A DNA stretch of 64,000 bases from Phytophthora sp. 'mugwort' (taxonomy: Eukaryota > Oomycota > Peronosporomycetes > Peronosporales > Peronosporaceae), in NCBI GenBank assembly GCA_033558025.1, contig JAUCEF010000007.1:2294001-2358000 (forward strand), written 5' to 3'. The notes beneath the pieces were generated by a model. That model searched no databases. It worked only from the letters and a program-made list of their open reading frames with translations, and had not been told where the DNA came from. Shown here one piece after another: positions 46,294 through 60,600 of this stretch. The first letter of the stretch is position 1; every line of letters begins with the position of its first letter. The position numbers were made by a program, and so were the translations under genes.

Positions 46294-48323
46294 ATGTGCT
46301 GGCGCAAGGTCGGACTTCTGGCGCTGCTAGCAATGGCGATGGCGTTCGTGCACGGTGAGCAAACCACGTCTACTTCCACAGCTACCCGCAGAGTTCTAAT
46401 CCCCCTGTCGTGTATGTCATCAGCCCAAGAAGCAGACGAATTCGACATCGCGGAGGTGAAAAAGATCTCTTGTAAGGTCTTGTATTGAGGATTTATGCGC
46501 TGACTTATTGTTGTGTGTTCCCTGTAGTCCCCGCAGACGGCGGCCCCGACACCCTCGCGCTCAATCCCCACACAGGACTTCGCCATGCTGGCCAAGCAGC
46601 TCCTCCCTTTCCAGAACCGTGCGTCTTAGCCCTCCAATAGGGATAAAGTGGAGCTGTTTTAATGGGTGCACTTATTGTCATTTGTAGCGGACTACTTCGT
46701 CATTGAAGCAAGCAGTTGGGGCTTCGGCATCCTCTTCCTGTTGCTCTTTTTCGTGGGCAAGGCACAGAACCGCAAGATTGCGGACAAATGGTACGGGTAA
46801 AACATGTTGGAAATGTTATGGGAAGTGGCTAAATGAGGGTGCTGCTACATAGGCTGGAGGAAGCGGAGCCGGTGCTGCGCACCCAGTTCTCGTACACCGG
46901 CTCGTCGGTGGAGAACGGTATCGGTCTCATTGAGGAGAGCCGCAGCAACTTTAAGTACTTTTGCACGGGTCGCCGCTTCTTGACACGCTTCGTCGCGGAT
47001 CTCGAGGTAAATCTGCTGGTTGTAGATTGACCAAGTACAGTCTCATTAGGTGTCCGGTACTGATGTGGTATGTGTTGCAGCTAAAATCTCGTCATGACCT
47101 CATCTCGCGCGTGTACCGTCTCATTGTACCGACGTCGGAATATCTGGTAAGGAAGAACGTTTTGTTAAAAGGCGGACGGTATCTCGAGATGAGCTTTGAT
47201 GCTAATTCGCTATGGTGAATTGGATACGCTTAGACGATCGACGTTGGTCTTCATGGCGATGACGTGGACCCGTTCATCCTCGGGATCAGCAAGAAACTGG
47301 GCTTCACCGCGCTGTCCAAGATTTTCCCCGAGCTCGTGCGTTTTGCTGTTGCGCTTGCCTTTATAGTAATAAGTGCTGAGCCTTTTGTGTGTGATTCATC
47401 CTATAGATTGAAACAGCGAAGCAAGTTTCTGTTAAGGACGTGCCCGAGTCGATGTGGGTTGCTACGGATTGCACCGAGATCCCCAAGGCAGCGTTGACGC
47501 ACTCAATCCAGGGGGTAAATCTTGGCTGTTAGAAGGCCTTTGAATACGTCCCCTCACTGTGCTGACCGATTTGACATTTTGCTATAGTCGCTCAACGAGC
47601 TGGAGGACTTTTTGGAGTATATCGTGATCACCGACATGAACAAGCAGCTGATTATGTGAGTATTAGGTGCTTAGTGGATGCGATGTCAGGGGACAAAGTG
47701 CTCACTCTCTGATGATGGCCGTCATATAGTGGCATGCCGAAGACGCAGACACACATTCTGCGGGTCCGCTTTAAACTTCAAGCTGGATCGAAGAAGCTGG
47801 ACGTCCCGAAGGCGCTTCAACTCGTGTTTGCCTTGATTGACGGTGCTGGTGCCACCATCAAACTGTCCCCAAACGTACGTCTTCAGGTGCGCTGTGGTAC
47901 ATGACGAGTCTTTACAATACTTCTTTATCGTGAGCAGGCGAAACACAGCGCGATCAAGAGACGCTTGAAGATGAAGCAGACTGCTGAGGCCCTAGCTTCT
48001 GCCAAGGAAGATGTAGGTGGTGGTTGACACGCTCGAAATCGATGTGCTTGCGTCACTCATTGTCATTGCACACTCGACACGTAACTTTTATGCAGGAGAT
48101 TGCCCGTCGCCAGGCAGAGTTGAACGAGAAGAAGCACAAGGAGTACGAGACCTTGTCGTATGAGGAGCAGCAGAAAATCGACGCCAAGAACGAGAAGCGG
48201 GCTACTCGCAAGCGTTTCAACCGCAAGGCAAGTCTTGACTTGGTTTTGTCTGCAATGGCTACGGATGAACCGAACCGTACTGACAGTGTTCATTGGTTTT
48301 TGTGTGTAACTTTATAGAAATAA
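46294..48323 (+). CDS. CCDC47-like ER membrane protein (DUF1682), many small exons
   Basis: CCDC47 is part of the ER PAT/multipass translocon complex that helps insert multi-pass membrane proteins. The signal peptide is MCWRKVGLLALLAMAMAFVHA. Proposed exons are 46294-46354, 46424-46455, 46528-46618, 46688-46790, 46853-47006, 47081-47145, 47234-47335, 47407-47514, 47588-47655, 47730-47874, 47938-48012, 48096-48227 and 48318-48323; all phases agree. One membrane segment (WGFGILFLLLFFVG) lies in exon 4. The core family phrases are GLIEESRSNFKYFCTGRR and WVATDCTEIPKAALTHSI. The C-terminus is a Lys/Glu coiled coil. The final intron (48228-48317) starts with GC (GCAAGT), a GC-AG intron, and adds only one Lys and the stop. 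The second donor (GTGAAA) is weak but is the one that keeps phase; a nearby GTAAGG would break it. Confidence 0.85.
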
Positions 48324-48633
48324 GCGCACGTGGCGTGCAGCTGGGAGAGCGAAGTTGTTGCGTGTCATGTACAGGAGCATGACAGGTTCCCTCTCTACCT
48401 TGATCGCTTTGATACCGTAACAATGCGTAGGCTAGTCAAATGCCGATAGAAAACATTTTCAGAGTAAAAAGAGTTTTTTAGTTCTCTATCGAATCGGTTA
48501 TGATCCCAGTTTGCGAGTACATGTAGATAGATATGACAGTGCATCGTACGCTAGGATTATGTTTTGAACTGCCAAGTATCGTGATTGATTGTGTGTGATG
48601 AGTGAACGCATTTAACAGATAAACTAGGGCTGT
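48324..48633. other. Tail-to-tail spacer
   Basis: About 310 bp lie between the CCDC47-like stop and the stop of the giant repeat gene. The stretch is AT-rich, with no gene seen, and should hold both 3' ends. Confidence 0.4.
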
Positions 48634-51600
48634 CTATATAGGTATGAATTTGCTCAGCATCACTGAATACCACGTCGGGTCGCCATCGGAAACACAAATG
48701 TAAAAGTTGCCTCTGTCAAAACGCAGGTCGCCAATCATGCAGGTGCCCTCCGTCGCCGTGGGAGTACTACCGCTGCCCGCGATGTTGAGCTTGGCACTCG
48801 ACATTGTCACTTTCGTACCAGAGAAGTCGACCCCAGGCCCAGCGAACGCGATATTGTTCGATGTGAAATTCACTGCAGTAGCCGAAATATCAACTGCAGC
48901 CCCCTTGAGCTCCACCTTTGAGCTAGAAAACGCAACCGCTGTTGCACTCGTGTAGTCAACAACGCCACCGGAAAACTCCACGTTATCACCCGAAAATCCC
49001 ACGTCTTCCGACGTAAAATCGACTGCAGTGGCCGAGATATTGACAACAGCCCCCTTGAGCTCAACCATTGAGCTGGAAAACGTCACTGCACTCGTGGGTG
49101 TGAAGTCGACAGCTCCCCCCGAAAACTCCACCTTGTCACCGGAAAAGGCCACATCGTCTGACGTGACGTCGACAGCCGTGCCCGAGAAATCGACAGCGGC
49201 ACCCTTGAAGTCCACCTTCGAGCTCGAAAAGTCAACTGTCGCGGCTGTAAAGTTAACGCCAATGCCCGCAAACGCCACTTGAGTTCCAGAAAATGCCACG
49301 TCGTCCGAAGAGAAGCCTACAGTAGTTGCCGATACATCGACCGCTAGTCCCTTGAGCTCAACCTTTGCGCTAGAAAAGGCAACTGCTGTTGCAGACGTGA
49401 AGTCAATGAGAGCACCTGAAAATTCCACCTTAGCTCCTGGGAAGCCAACATCATTTGAAGAAAAGTCGACCATCGCTCCAGAAAAATCGACACTACCGCC
49501 CGAAAAGCCGACCTGTGCGCCGGAAAAGGTAACAACAGGTGCAGGCACCAGCAATTTTGGCGTTGACACGGTCAGTGATGTTGTTCCAGTGTGTTCAAGT
49601 ACAGCTTCGGCCATTCCCAGCGTTAGTACACCCTGCATAGTCACATTGCCGCTGGAAGCCGAGGCCACTAGCACAGCACCGTCGCCATTTGCCACAGCAA
49701 AGTCGTAATCTTGAATAGTTAGCGGTCCGCCAGCCACATTTACCTGCTTAGCTGTCAGTGTCATTGTCTCTGAAGCTGTTAGGTCCACGTTCGTCAACGA
49801 GTTAAGACTGACGAGCTGAACATTATTCACCGTGAAGGACTTTTTCGCCACCGAAAGAAGTGGCGTGCCACTAGGGTACTCGACACGGAATTCGCCGTGC
49901 GTCGTGTCGCTCGATCCCGCACCCGGGGTCGCGATAATGGAGCCTCCATTGCTAGCCGTATTTGCGCCTGCTGTCAGCTTTATCTCGCCACCTGTTCCCC
50001 CTGCTAGACCAGAATCTCCAATGGCGACTTCAAAGTTGCCTGAGGTACCACCTGGAGCAGCACCTGTTGAATACGTCACGCCGCCGCTGTTTCCAGTACC
50101 CGTACTAGCCGCACTTCCAAACTCGAGAGCACCCGTGTCGAAATTTGCCTTCGCCGCAGCAGATTCCACCACAACTGGCGCGCTGTCCCCCGCGGTGTTG
50201 GTGCCACTAATGATCCGAACAGCACCACCCATGGTGGTGGCGCCACTACTGGTACCGCCAGTAATTGCGACATCACCTCCCGTCACTCCGCTTCCTCCAC
50301 TCACAGTCACAGCGCCACCCGTGCCTGTCTCGTGAGAACTTGCTCCCGCCTTCAAGATAACATCCCCACCTACATCCGCACTGCCACTTCCTACGGAGAG
50401 ATCAATGCTGCCGGCATGACCACCAACAGCATTGGAAGTTGAGAGCGCAATCGCTCCTGAGTTTCCACCAAGCGAGCCCCCGGTTGATAAAGTAAGATCA
50501 CCGCTGACTTTGCCAGTACCCGAGTCTGCTGTTGCAATGACAACATTACCGCTTGTAGCAGCATCTCCAGTACCGCTGAGGATATTCACATCGCCTCCCT
50601 TTGTTCCCGTGGCAGACGCTGTTCCAGCAGTAATCGATACACCACCGCCGATCTTTCCTACGCCACCATTGAGCTCCAGTAGTCCTCCGGTACCCCCCGT
50701 GTTGGCTCCAGAAGTTACAGACACCCCGGCACCGACACCAGCGACGACACTGGAACCCGAAGCAATCGTTAGCTTACCCGACAGTCCAGTCGTTGTTCCT
50801 GGCGAAACAATCGAAGCATCTGAGGTTTTAATAGTGACAGAACCAGAGTTTCCTCCTCTTGCTGATGCACCTGACGAAATAGTGACGGATCCACTTGCCG
50901 CAACAGTATCTGAATCTCCACTGGCAACTATCACATCCCCACTTCCACCAGTCGTACTGCTTCCGGTCACAATGTTAATGCCACCGCCAATCGTTCCGGT
51001 CCCCACGCCACCGCGAATATCCACTGCACCTCCTATCATAGATCCCACGCCACCTAGTAAGCTTAGCTTCCCGCCTACACCGTTGTCGTGAGTACTGCGT
51101 CCGCTGATGAGCTTCAGTTCGCCACCTGCGACAGCCTTCCCACTGCCGACCTGTACAACAATGTTTCCACCACTTCCTCCAGCTGAATCGCCTGATACAA
51201 TGTCAACAGCACCTGATGAACCAGTATTGGTGGCTCCGTTGGCGTCACCAGTCGTCAACGTCAATCCGCCAGTACCTGCAGCGGTGGAGTCCGATGACGC
51301 CAGATTTATACCTCCCGTAATAGCTGAACCACTCGCGCCACTCGTGATCTGAACGCTACCACCCACATCCGATCCACCTGCACCACCAGTGAACTTCAAG
51401 TCTCCGCCAGCGGTGCCACCTTCACCACCGACAACAGTCACCACACCGCCCGTGCCAGTCTCATCCGATGTATCTCCTCCAAATATGCTAATAGCACCTC
51501 CGTTAGAAATCTCACCGGATCCAACGCTCAAGGTCACTGCACCACCGCTCCCACCGAGTGCAGAAGCCGTGCCGAGTGTCAGGGGACCAGTGCTACCATT

Positions 51601-54600
51601 CGTACTTGTACCTGACAACAACGACACAGCACCACTAGCTTGTCCTGCACCGATCACATTGCCACTACTAATGATGACATTACCGCTTGCAATGCCAGAA
51701 GTACTTCCACCACTTGTGACCTCAACATTTCCGCCTTTTGTCGTCGTACCTACTCCACTGACCAGCTCCACCTTCCCACCAATTGTTGTTCCTGTGCCTC
51801 CCATAATTCGTGTGTGACCACCGATGCCTTCCGCGTGGGTGCTGGTTCCAGCATAGAGCTCGACGTTGCCCGCTGTAGCCGCGTTTCCTGACCCCACCGA
51901 AAGGGTGACAGATCCTGCAGCCCCACCGACGGCATCACTCGTCTTAACAAGCACCGAGCCAGAAGCTCCAGCAGTTGCCGTGCCCGTACGCAGCTCTATT
52001 GATCCGCTATTCGATGTTGTAGTAGGGTCTGCAGTTCTGATTAATACATTTCCGCTTGGAAGTGCAGCCCCCGCTCCACTGGCAAGCTCAAGACGACCAC
52101 CAGCAGTCACAGTTCCATCTCCAGCGCTGATCACGACATCACCACCAGTTTTTCCAGTACCGCCTGTTAATTTAACTTTTCCACCGGTACTTGCGTCGCC
52201 AGTCGCGCCACCAGCGTTGACCTCGACGTTCCCGCCAGTACTGGAGTCGCTCGATCCCGCAGACAACGTCACAGAGCCTGCGTCTGCCCCAATGGAATTA
52301 CTCGTCTTGATAAATACCGAGCCTGAACCACCAGCAGTAGCCGTGCCTGTGCGTAACTCGATTGACCCGCTCATTGAAGAAGTGCCGGAGTTTGCGCTTC
52401 TAATCAAGATATTCCCGCTCGAAACAGCCGTACCTGAACCACTCACAAGCTCGATGCGACCGCCACTAGACACAGTGCCTTCTCCAGCACGTAGTTGAAT
52501 GTCGCCGCCACCTTTTCCTTTACCACCAGTTAAGTTTACCATTCCTCCTGTGCTTTCGACCCCACTTGCCGCGCCAGCACTGAGATCAACGTTTCCGCCC
52601 GTAGTAGCATCGCTCGATCCTACAGACAGAGTAATTGATCCCCCTGGCCCACCGGCAGCAACTGAAGTCGCCAACTTCACATCTCCTGTAGCCCCTCCCT
52701 TAGAAATCCCAGAAGAAAGCGTCACGCTGCCACTTCCCATCGCTGTGCCGGACTCGCCGCTAGCAACTACGACATCCCCGCTCACGGCTTCTGTACCAGA
52801 TCCACTTGTTAGCAAGATGCTGCCGCCTTTTGTAGAAGCTCCGGCACCAGCAGTGACAGTAAAGCTACCGCCGGTATCTTTCCCGCTTCCGGCAGTAACC
52901 ATGACAGCACCGCCAATACTCGCGTCAGCTGTGTTGGCACCACCCTGTAAGCTTAAGACACCAGCAATGTCCGTGCTGGTTGATCCTACTGAAACGGTGA
53001 TGGAACCCCCACTGCCTCCTGTCGCGTCAGACGTCACAAGGGTCAAGTCACCTGACTTGCCAGCAGTTGCAGTCCCGGACGACACTGTCAGCGGTCCACT
53101 TCCTTTGGATGATCCACTCGTCACATACACGCTCCCACCGACTTTTCCATCACCAGCACCGCCCGTGATGCCTACATCCCCACCCGATAACTTACCACGC
53201 CCTCCGGTAACTGAGATTGAACCGCCCACACCAGCAGAATTGCTGGAGCTTCCGCTAGTCAATTCGATTGAACCGGCATCAACAATATCACCACCGCCAA
53301 CGCTTAAGAAGATGGATCCTGCTTTGCCTTGTACCGCATCCGTGGTCTGAAGATTGATGTCGCCACTGTTGGAACCGCTTGCAGTTCCAGTGTACAAGGC
53401 GATCAGTCCGCTTGGGGTGTTTGCACCAGCATTACCCGTGGAAACCAATACGTTCCCACTCGCGGCATCCTGCCCTGTGCCGCTTGTGACACGTATAGCG
53501 CCGCCGACACCAGTATTAATGTCAGTGGATCCACCTGTGATCGATACCTCACCGCCGCTAAACGGACCCGATCCTCCTTCGATAACAACACTTCCACCAG
53601 TGCCTCCCGGATTTGTGCTTGGTCCAGAGTTCAATGTTAGAGTCCCGCCTAAAGAAGTGTCGGCAGAACCTAAGCTCACCGTCACTGCGCCAGAAACACC
53701 ACCTTCGGTGCCAGACGTCATAATGGATATACTCCCCGTATCTCCACCTACCGAGCTTCCTGTTGACAGCGTAATCGCGCCGCTTGCCAATGATGATTTG
53801 GTATTCGCACTTGTAATGGAAACAGATCCAGTAGCCCCACTGTCACTGGCACCACTGGAAATGCCAACGTTGCCACCAGTCTCAGAGCCACCAGCGCCCG
53901 CAGTCAGCGTTAATCCACCTCCGACACCATCCCCCCGGCCACCACTCAAAAGCAGATCACCACCTGTGCCGCCAATTGCTGCATTCTCACCCGCTACAAT
54001 CGCCACAGCTCCTGCCGTGGTGTTTTCGGATACACCCACTTTGAATAAAATCGATCCGGCATTGCCATCACGAGCAGCCCCGGATTCGAACGAAATGTCT
54101 CCAGAGTTGCCTCCATTGGTAGCACCCGTCACGAAGCCTAGGGGGCCGCTATTGTGATTAATACCGGCGTCTGCACTCGACACAAGTGTGTAGCCACTGT
54201 CTGCGCCGCTTCCCGAACCACTCTGTAGACGGATATTTCCTCCAACGTTTGATTTCCCAGTGCCTGCGGTCACCTCGACGTCGCCACCGTCGCGTGTTCC
54301 TGTACCACCCTGTACTAGAACCCGACCTCCCATGCCTGCATCATTCGTACTTGCACCTCCAATCAGTTGGATTTCACCGCTTTCGCTAACACCTCCCGTG
54401 CCTGACGACAGCACGATGCTTCCACTTAATCCGTTCGGCGCATTTGCAGTAGAAATAACTACTCCACCTGATGTATCTCCACTAGCGGTACCAGACGACA
54501 AGGTCAAAGAACCGCTTGTTTTGCTTAGCCCAGATGTCCCTGTTGCCACGACGACGTTGCCGCTGTTCACCAAGGCGCCACTTCCACTAGCGATCTGCAC

Positions 54601-57600
54601 ATTGCCCCCAGCATCATCGTCGGCTGACCCACCAAGAATTGCTACGTTGCCGCCTAACATCTTACCGTATCCCGCTTGGAAGTCGAGGACGCCGCCTACT
54701 CCATTATCTGGGGTGGAATTTCCAGCACGAAGTTTAATGTCGCCGCCGTCTATTCCATCACCAGACCCAGCGCTTAGAGTGATCTGACCTCCATTGCCTC
54801 CAGATGCACCAGACGTCTTCAGCGTAATATCTCCCGAGCTTCCTTTCGTTCCGATACCAGTCATTAAAGTCAGGGATCCACTGTCAGCAAGCCCAGAATC
54901 TGGAGTGGAAACAGTAATATTTCCGCTCATCTTAGCCAAGCTTACCCCGCTGGCGATCTCAACGGAGCCACCGGAGGTTTGAATAGATTTTCCTCCGCTG
55001 ATCTTGATGCTGCCACCATCCTGGTTAGCACTGCCTCCTTTCATGACAATGTCTCCTCCTGGGCCTATCATCTCATTTGCTCCAGCTGTCAGTAGTATAG
55101 AACCGCTCGCTGCATCGGTGCCACTAGATCCGACACCAAGATTAAGTGATCCGCTTTTGCCGGCAAATGAAGCGCCGGTAATTATGTTAACATCACCACT
55201 CTGAACATTTTTGGATTCTCCACTCGACATCATAATCGATCCACTGACAAAATCGTCTGCAGCATTCGCTACTCCAATCGTAACAGAGCCACTAGCGCCA
55301 GAAGGGCTACTTCCACTAGTGAAATCCAGATTACCACCCGCAGCGACACCACCGACACCGCCGGATACGAAGACATCGCCTCCACGAGCCAACCCGTCGC
55401 CACCACTAACAGAAATGTGGCCTCCAGCACCGATGCCAACAGAGTTACTATCTGTTGCGGTGCTATCGCCGCTACGCACAAGAACGTCTCCGCCCATACT
55501 CGAGTCGCTGGACCCCACCAACAGGCTGATGGCACCCGCAGCTTTTCCCTTCGCATTCGCCGTCGCGACGTCGATAGACCCAGAAGCGCCGCCAGTGGAC
55601 ACACCCGTCGACAGCGAGATTCCACCGCTCGCCACTGCCCCGCCCGTCACCAGCGAGATGCGGCCGCTTTGGGGCGCAGCGCCCGCCTCCAAGCTCGACA
55701 ACAACACGTTTCCGCTCGTCACGTCGGTACCACCTCCGCTCTGAATCGACACCGTGCCACCACTTGTCGAACTACCGTCTCCCCCTGCAATGATCAACTC
55801 GCCGCCGGTTTTGGCTGCTCCTGCTTTGAGAGATAAGGCTCCTCCTGTGCCGGATGCATGGGAGGAAGTTCCAGCCATAAGGTCAATTACGCCACCTTTG
55901 TCAGCATCACCAGACCCAACGTGAACATCTACTGAGCCTCCGCTCCCGCCTCCTGCACTTGACGTTGAAATCAGAACTGTGCCCGAGTTTCCCACTTTCG
56001 CTGCACCCGACGACAACGTCACACGACCACTGGCATGGCTCACGCCGGAGTCAGCACTAGCAACAGTCACGTCTCCGCTAGCCGCATCACTCCCGCTGCC
56101 AGTCGTGATGGAAACGCTTCCACCGACGGTCTCCGAACCCGAGCCACCATTTAGCACCACATTACCTCCTCCAGTAGTACCGGTGCCTCCCGTCAAGCTG
56201 ATCGCGCCTCCGACGCCGTTCTGGCTGTCTCCACCACGAGCGCTAATGGACGCACTGTCCTCAGCATCACCAACCCCAGCAGCCACACTTATCGACCCGG
56301 CCTTACCTCCACTAGCATTCGATGTCGATACAGATACACCACCGGACGAGCCAGTCTTCGCCACTCCCGTCGTCACTGAAACACTGCCGCTGGCCTGAGC
56401 GGAACCCGAATCCGCTGTGGACACCTTCACGTCGCCGCTCGTCGCACTGTCCCCTCGGCCGCTCGAGATGAGCACGCTCCCGCCTAAGGACCCGGCGCCC
56501 GCACCACCTGCCAACGTCAGGTCACCACCCACAGCAGTTCCCGATCCGCCACGCACCGTGACAGCGCCGCCTGTGCCCGTACCCGTCTCCGTCGTCGTGA
56601 CCTCGTCCGTTGTCTGGGCCCTGCTCGTGCCGCCCTCGACACTCACGGATCCGCCCGTATTCGAGTCGCCGGAGCCCACGCTCAGCGAGATCGACCCGCT
56701 CCCGCCTCCCGTCGAAGACCCTGTCAAAATGGACACCGACCCGGAAGTACCACCGCTCGCCGCTCCCGATGACACCTGCACGGCGCCGCTCGTGCTCGTC
56801 GTCGATGCCGCACTCGACACCATCACGACCCCGCTCCTCGCGCTGTCGCCTGTGCCGCTGGAGATCAGCACCTGGCCGCCAGCGGCCGATGTGCCAGTGC
56901 CAGAGCCTGCAGTGACCTCAACGTCACCGCCTATAGCAGTGCCACTCCCGCCCTCCACGCGAACATGGCCTCCGGTTCCGACGGTGTCCTTGCTGCTTGC
57001 GCCGCCGCCAATATCCATCGCGCCTCCGACGTCAGCGTCTCCCGACCCCACGCGCACGACGATCGAGCCACTCGCGCCACGTGTCGCATCGGACGTCAGC
57101 ACCGACACGCTCCCCGAGCTCCCACCCGATGACGCTCCGCTAGATAGCGTCACTGAACCGCTCACCTTGTCCGTTCCCGTACCGGAATCCGCGCTACCGA
57201 CGGACACCGACCCACTCGTCGCACTCGAACCAGAACCGCTCGAGACTACTACATCACCCCCAACACCGCTAGACTCCGTGCCGCCGCTGATGTCCACAGC
57301 GCCGCCGGTCGTCGCTCCAGTGCCACCGACGATAAACACACGACCACCAACTCCAACACCATTAGTGTCCGTGCCAGTGCTGTCGCCGCTCCGCACAAGA
57401 ACGTCTCCGCCCATACTCGAGTCGCTGGACCCTACCAACAGGCTGATGGCACCCGCAGCTTTTCCCTTTGCATTCGCCGTCGCGACGTCGATAGACCCAG
57501 AAGCGCCGCCAGTGGACACACCCGTCGACAGCGAGATTCCACCGCTCGCCACTGCCCCGCCCGTCACCAGCGAGATGCGGCCGCTTTGGGGCGCAGCGCC

Positions 57601-60600
57601 CGCCTCCAAGCTCGACAACAACACGTTTCCGCTCGTCACGTCGGTACCACCTCCGCTCTGAATCGACACCGTGCCACCACTTGTCGAACTACCGTCTCCC
57701 CCTGCAATGATCACCTCACCGCCGGTTTTGGCTGCTCCTGCTTTGAGAGATAAGGCTCCTCCTGTGCCGGATGCATGGGAGGAAGTTCCAGCCATAAGGT
57801 CAATTACGCCACCTTTGTCAGCATCGCCAGACCCAACGTGAACATCTACTGAGCCTCCGCTCCCGCCTCCTGCACTTGACGTTGAAATCAGAACTGTGCC
57901 CGAGTTTCCCACTTTCGCTGCACCCGACGACAACGTCACACGACCACTGGCATGGCTCACGCCGGAGTCAGCACTAGCAACAGTCACGTCTCCGCTAGCC
58001 GCATCACTCCCGCTGCCAGTCGTGATGGAAACGCTTCCACCGACGGTCTCCGAACCCGAGCCACCATTTAGCACCACATCGCCTCCTCCAGTAGTACCGG
58101 TGCCTCCCGTCAAGCTGATCGCGCCTCCGACGCCGTTCTGGCTGTCTCCACCACGAGCGCTAATGGACGCACTGTCCTCAGCATCACCAACCCCAGCAGC
58201 CACACTTATCGATCCGGCCTTACCTCCACTAGCATTCGATGTCGATACAGATACACCACCGGACGAGCCAGTCTTCGCCACTCCCGTCGTCACTGAAACA
58301 CTGCCGCTGGCCTGAGCGGAACCCGAATCCGCTGTGGACACCTTCACGTCGCCGCTAGTCGCACCGTCCCCTCGGCCGCTCGAGATGAGCACGCTACCAC
58401 CCAAGGACGAGGCGCCCACACCACCTGCCAACGTCAGGTCACCACCCACAGCAGTTCCCGATCCGCCACGCACCGTGACAGCGCCGCCTGTGCCCGTACC
58501 CGTCTCCGTCGTCGTGACCTCGTCCGTTGTCTGGGCCCTGCTCGTGCCGCCCTCGACACTCACGGATCCGCCCGTATTCGAGTCGCCGGAGCCCACGCTC
58601 AGCGAGATCGACCCGCTCGCGCCTCCCGTCGAAGACCCTGTCAAAATGGACACCGACCCGGAAGTACCACCGCTCGCCGCTCCCGATGACACCTGCACGG
58701 CGCCGCTCGTGCTCGTCGTCGATGCCGCACTCGACACTATCACGACCCCACTCCTCGCGCTATCGCCTGTGCCGCTGGAGATCAGTACCTGACCGCCAGC
58801 AGCCGATGTGCCAGTGCCAGAGCCTGCAATGACCTCAACGTCACCGCCTATAGCAGTGCCACTCCCGCCCTCCACGCGAACATGGCCTCCGGTTCCGACG
58901 GTGTCCTTGCTGCTTGCGCCGCCGCCAATATCCATCGCGCCTCCGACGTCAGCGTCTCCCGACCCCACGCGTACGACGATCGAGCCACTCGCGCCACCAG
59001 TCGCATCCGACGTCAGCACCGACACGCTCCCCGAGCTCCCACCCGATGACGCTCCGCTAGATAGCGTCACTGAACCGCTCACCTTGTCCGCTCCCGTACC
59101 GGAATCCGCGCTACCGACGGACACCGACCCACTCGTCGCACTCGAACCAGAACCGCTCGAGACTACTACATCACCCCCAACGCCGCTAGACTCCGTGCCG
59201 CCGCTGATGTCCACAGCTCCGCCGGTCGTCGCTCCAGTGCCACCGACGATAAACACACGACCACCAACTCCAACACCATCAGTGTCCGTGCCAGTGCTGT
59301 CGCCGCTCCGCACAAGAACGTCTCCGCCCATACTCGAGTCGCTGGACCCTACCAACAGGCTGATGGCACCCGCAGCTTTTCCCTTCGCATTCGCCGTCGC
59401 GACGTCGATAGACCCAGAAGCGCCGCCAGTGGACACACCCGTCGACAGCGAGATTCCACCACTCGCCACTGCCCCGCCCGTCACCAGCGAGATGCGGCCG
59501 CTTTGGGGCGCAGCGCCCGCCTCCAAGCTCGACAACAACACGTTTCCACTCGTCACGTCGGTGCCACCTCCGCTTTGAATCAACACAGTGCCACCCACAA
59601 GCGAGTCCCCGGCGCCTCCGATGAGTTCCACGTCACCACCGGTTTCACCCTCGCCACCAGAAACAGACACCTTGCCTCCGACTCCAGACGACCCAGAGGA
59701 TACCCCAGCAGAAAGCGTGATGCCACCACCGGTACTCTTTCCTCCGGACCCCACGAGCATCGCGATGTTGCCGCCCTGGCCAGTCGATGAGGCGCTAGAG
59801 GTTGTGACAATAACATCACCCGAGTTCCCGCCCATCCCTATTCCCGTCGTCATCGACACGCTGCCGCTGGCCTGAGCGGAACCCGAATCCGCTGTGGACA
59901 CCTTCACGTCGCCGCTCGTCGCACCGTCCCCGCGGCCGCTCGAGATGAGCACGCTACCACCCAAGGACGAGGCGCCCGCACCACCTGCCAACGTCAGGTC
60001 ACCACCCACAGCAGTTCCCGATCCGCCACGCACCGTGACAGCGCCGCCTGTGCCCGTACCCGTCTCCGTCGTCGTGACCTCGTCCGTTGTCTGGGCCCTG
60101 CTCGTGCCGCCCTCGACACTCACGGATCCGCCCGTATTCGAGTCGCCGGGGCCCACGCTCAGCGAGATCGACCCGCTTGCGCCTCCCGTCGAAGACCCTG
60201 TCAAAATGGACACCGACCCGGAAGTACCACCGCTCGCCGCTCCCGATGACACCTGCACGGCGCCGCTCGTGCTCGTCGTCGATGCCGCACTCGACACCAT
60301 CACGACCCCGCTCCTCGCGCTATCGCCTGTGCCGCTGGAGATCAGCACCTGGCCGCCAGCAGCCGATGTGCCAGTGCCAGAGCCTGCAATGACCTCAACG
60401 TCACCGCCTATAGCAGTACCACTCCCGCCCTCCACGCGAACATGGCCTCCGGTTCCGACGGTGTCCTTGCTGCTTGCGCCGCCGCCAATATCCATCGCGC
60501 CTCCGACGTCAGCGTCTCCCGACCCCACGCGCACGACGATCGAGCCACTCGCGCCACCTGTCGCATCGGACGTCAGCACCGACACGCTCCCCGAGCTCCC

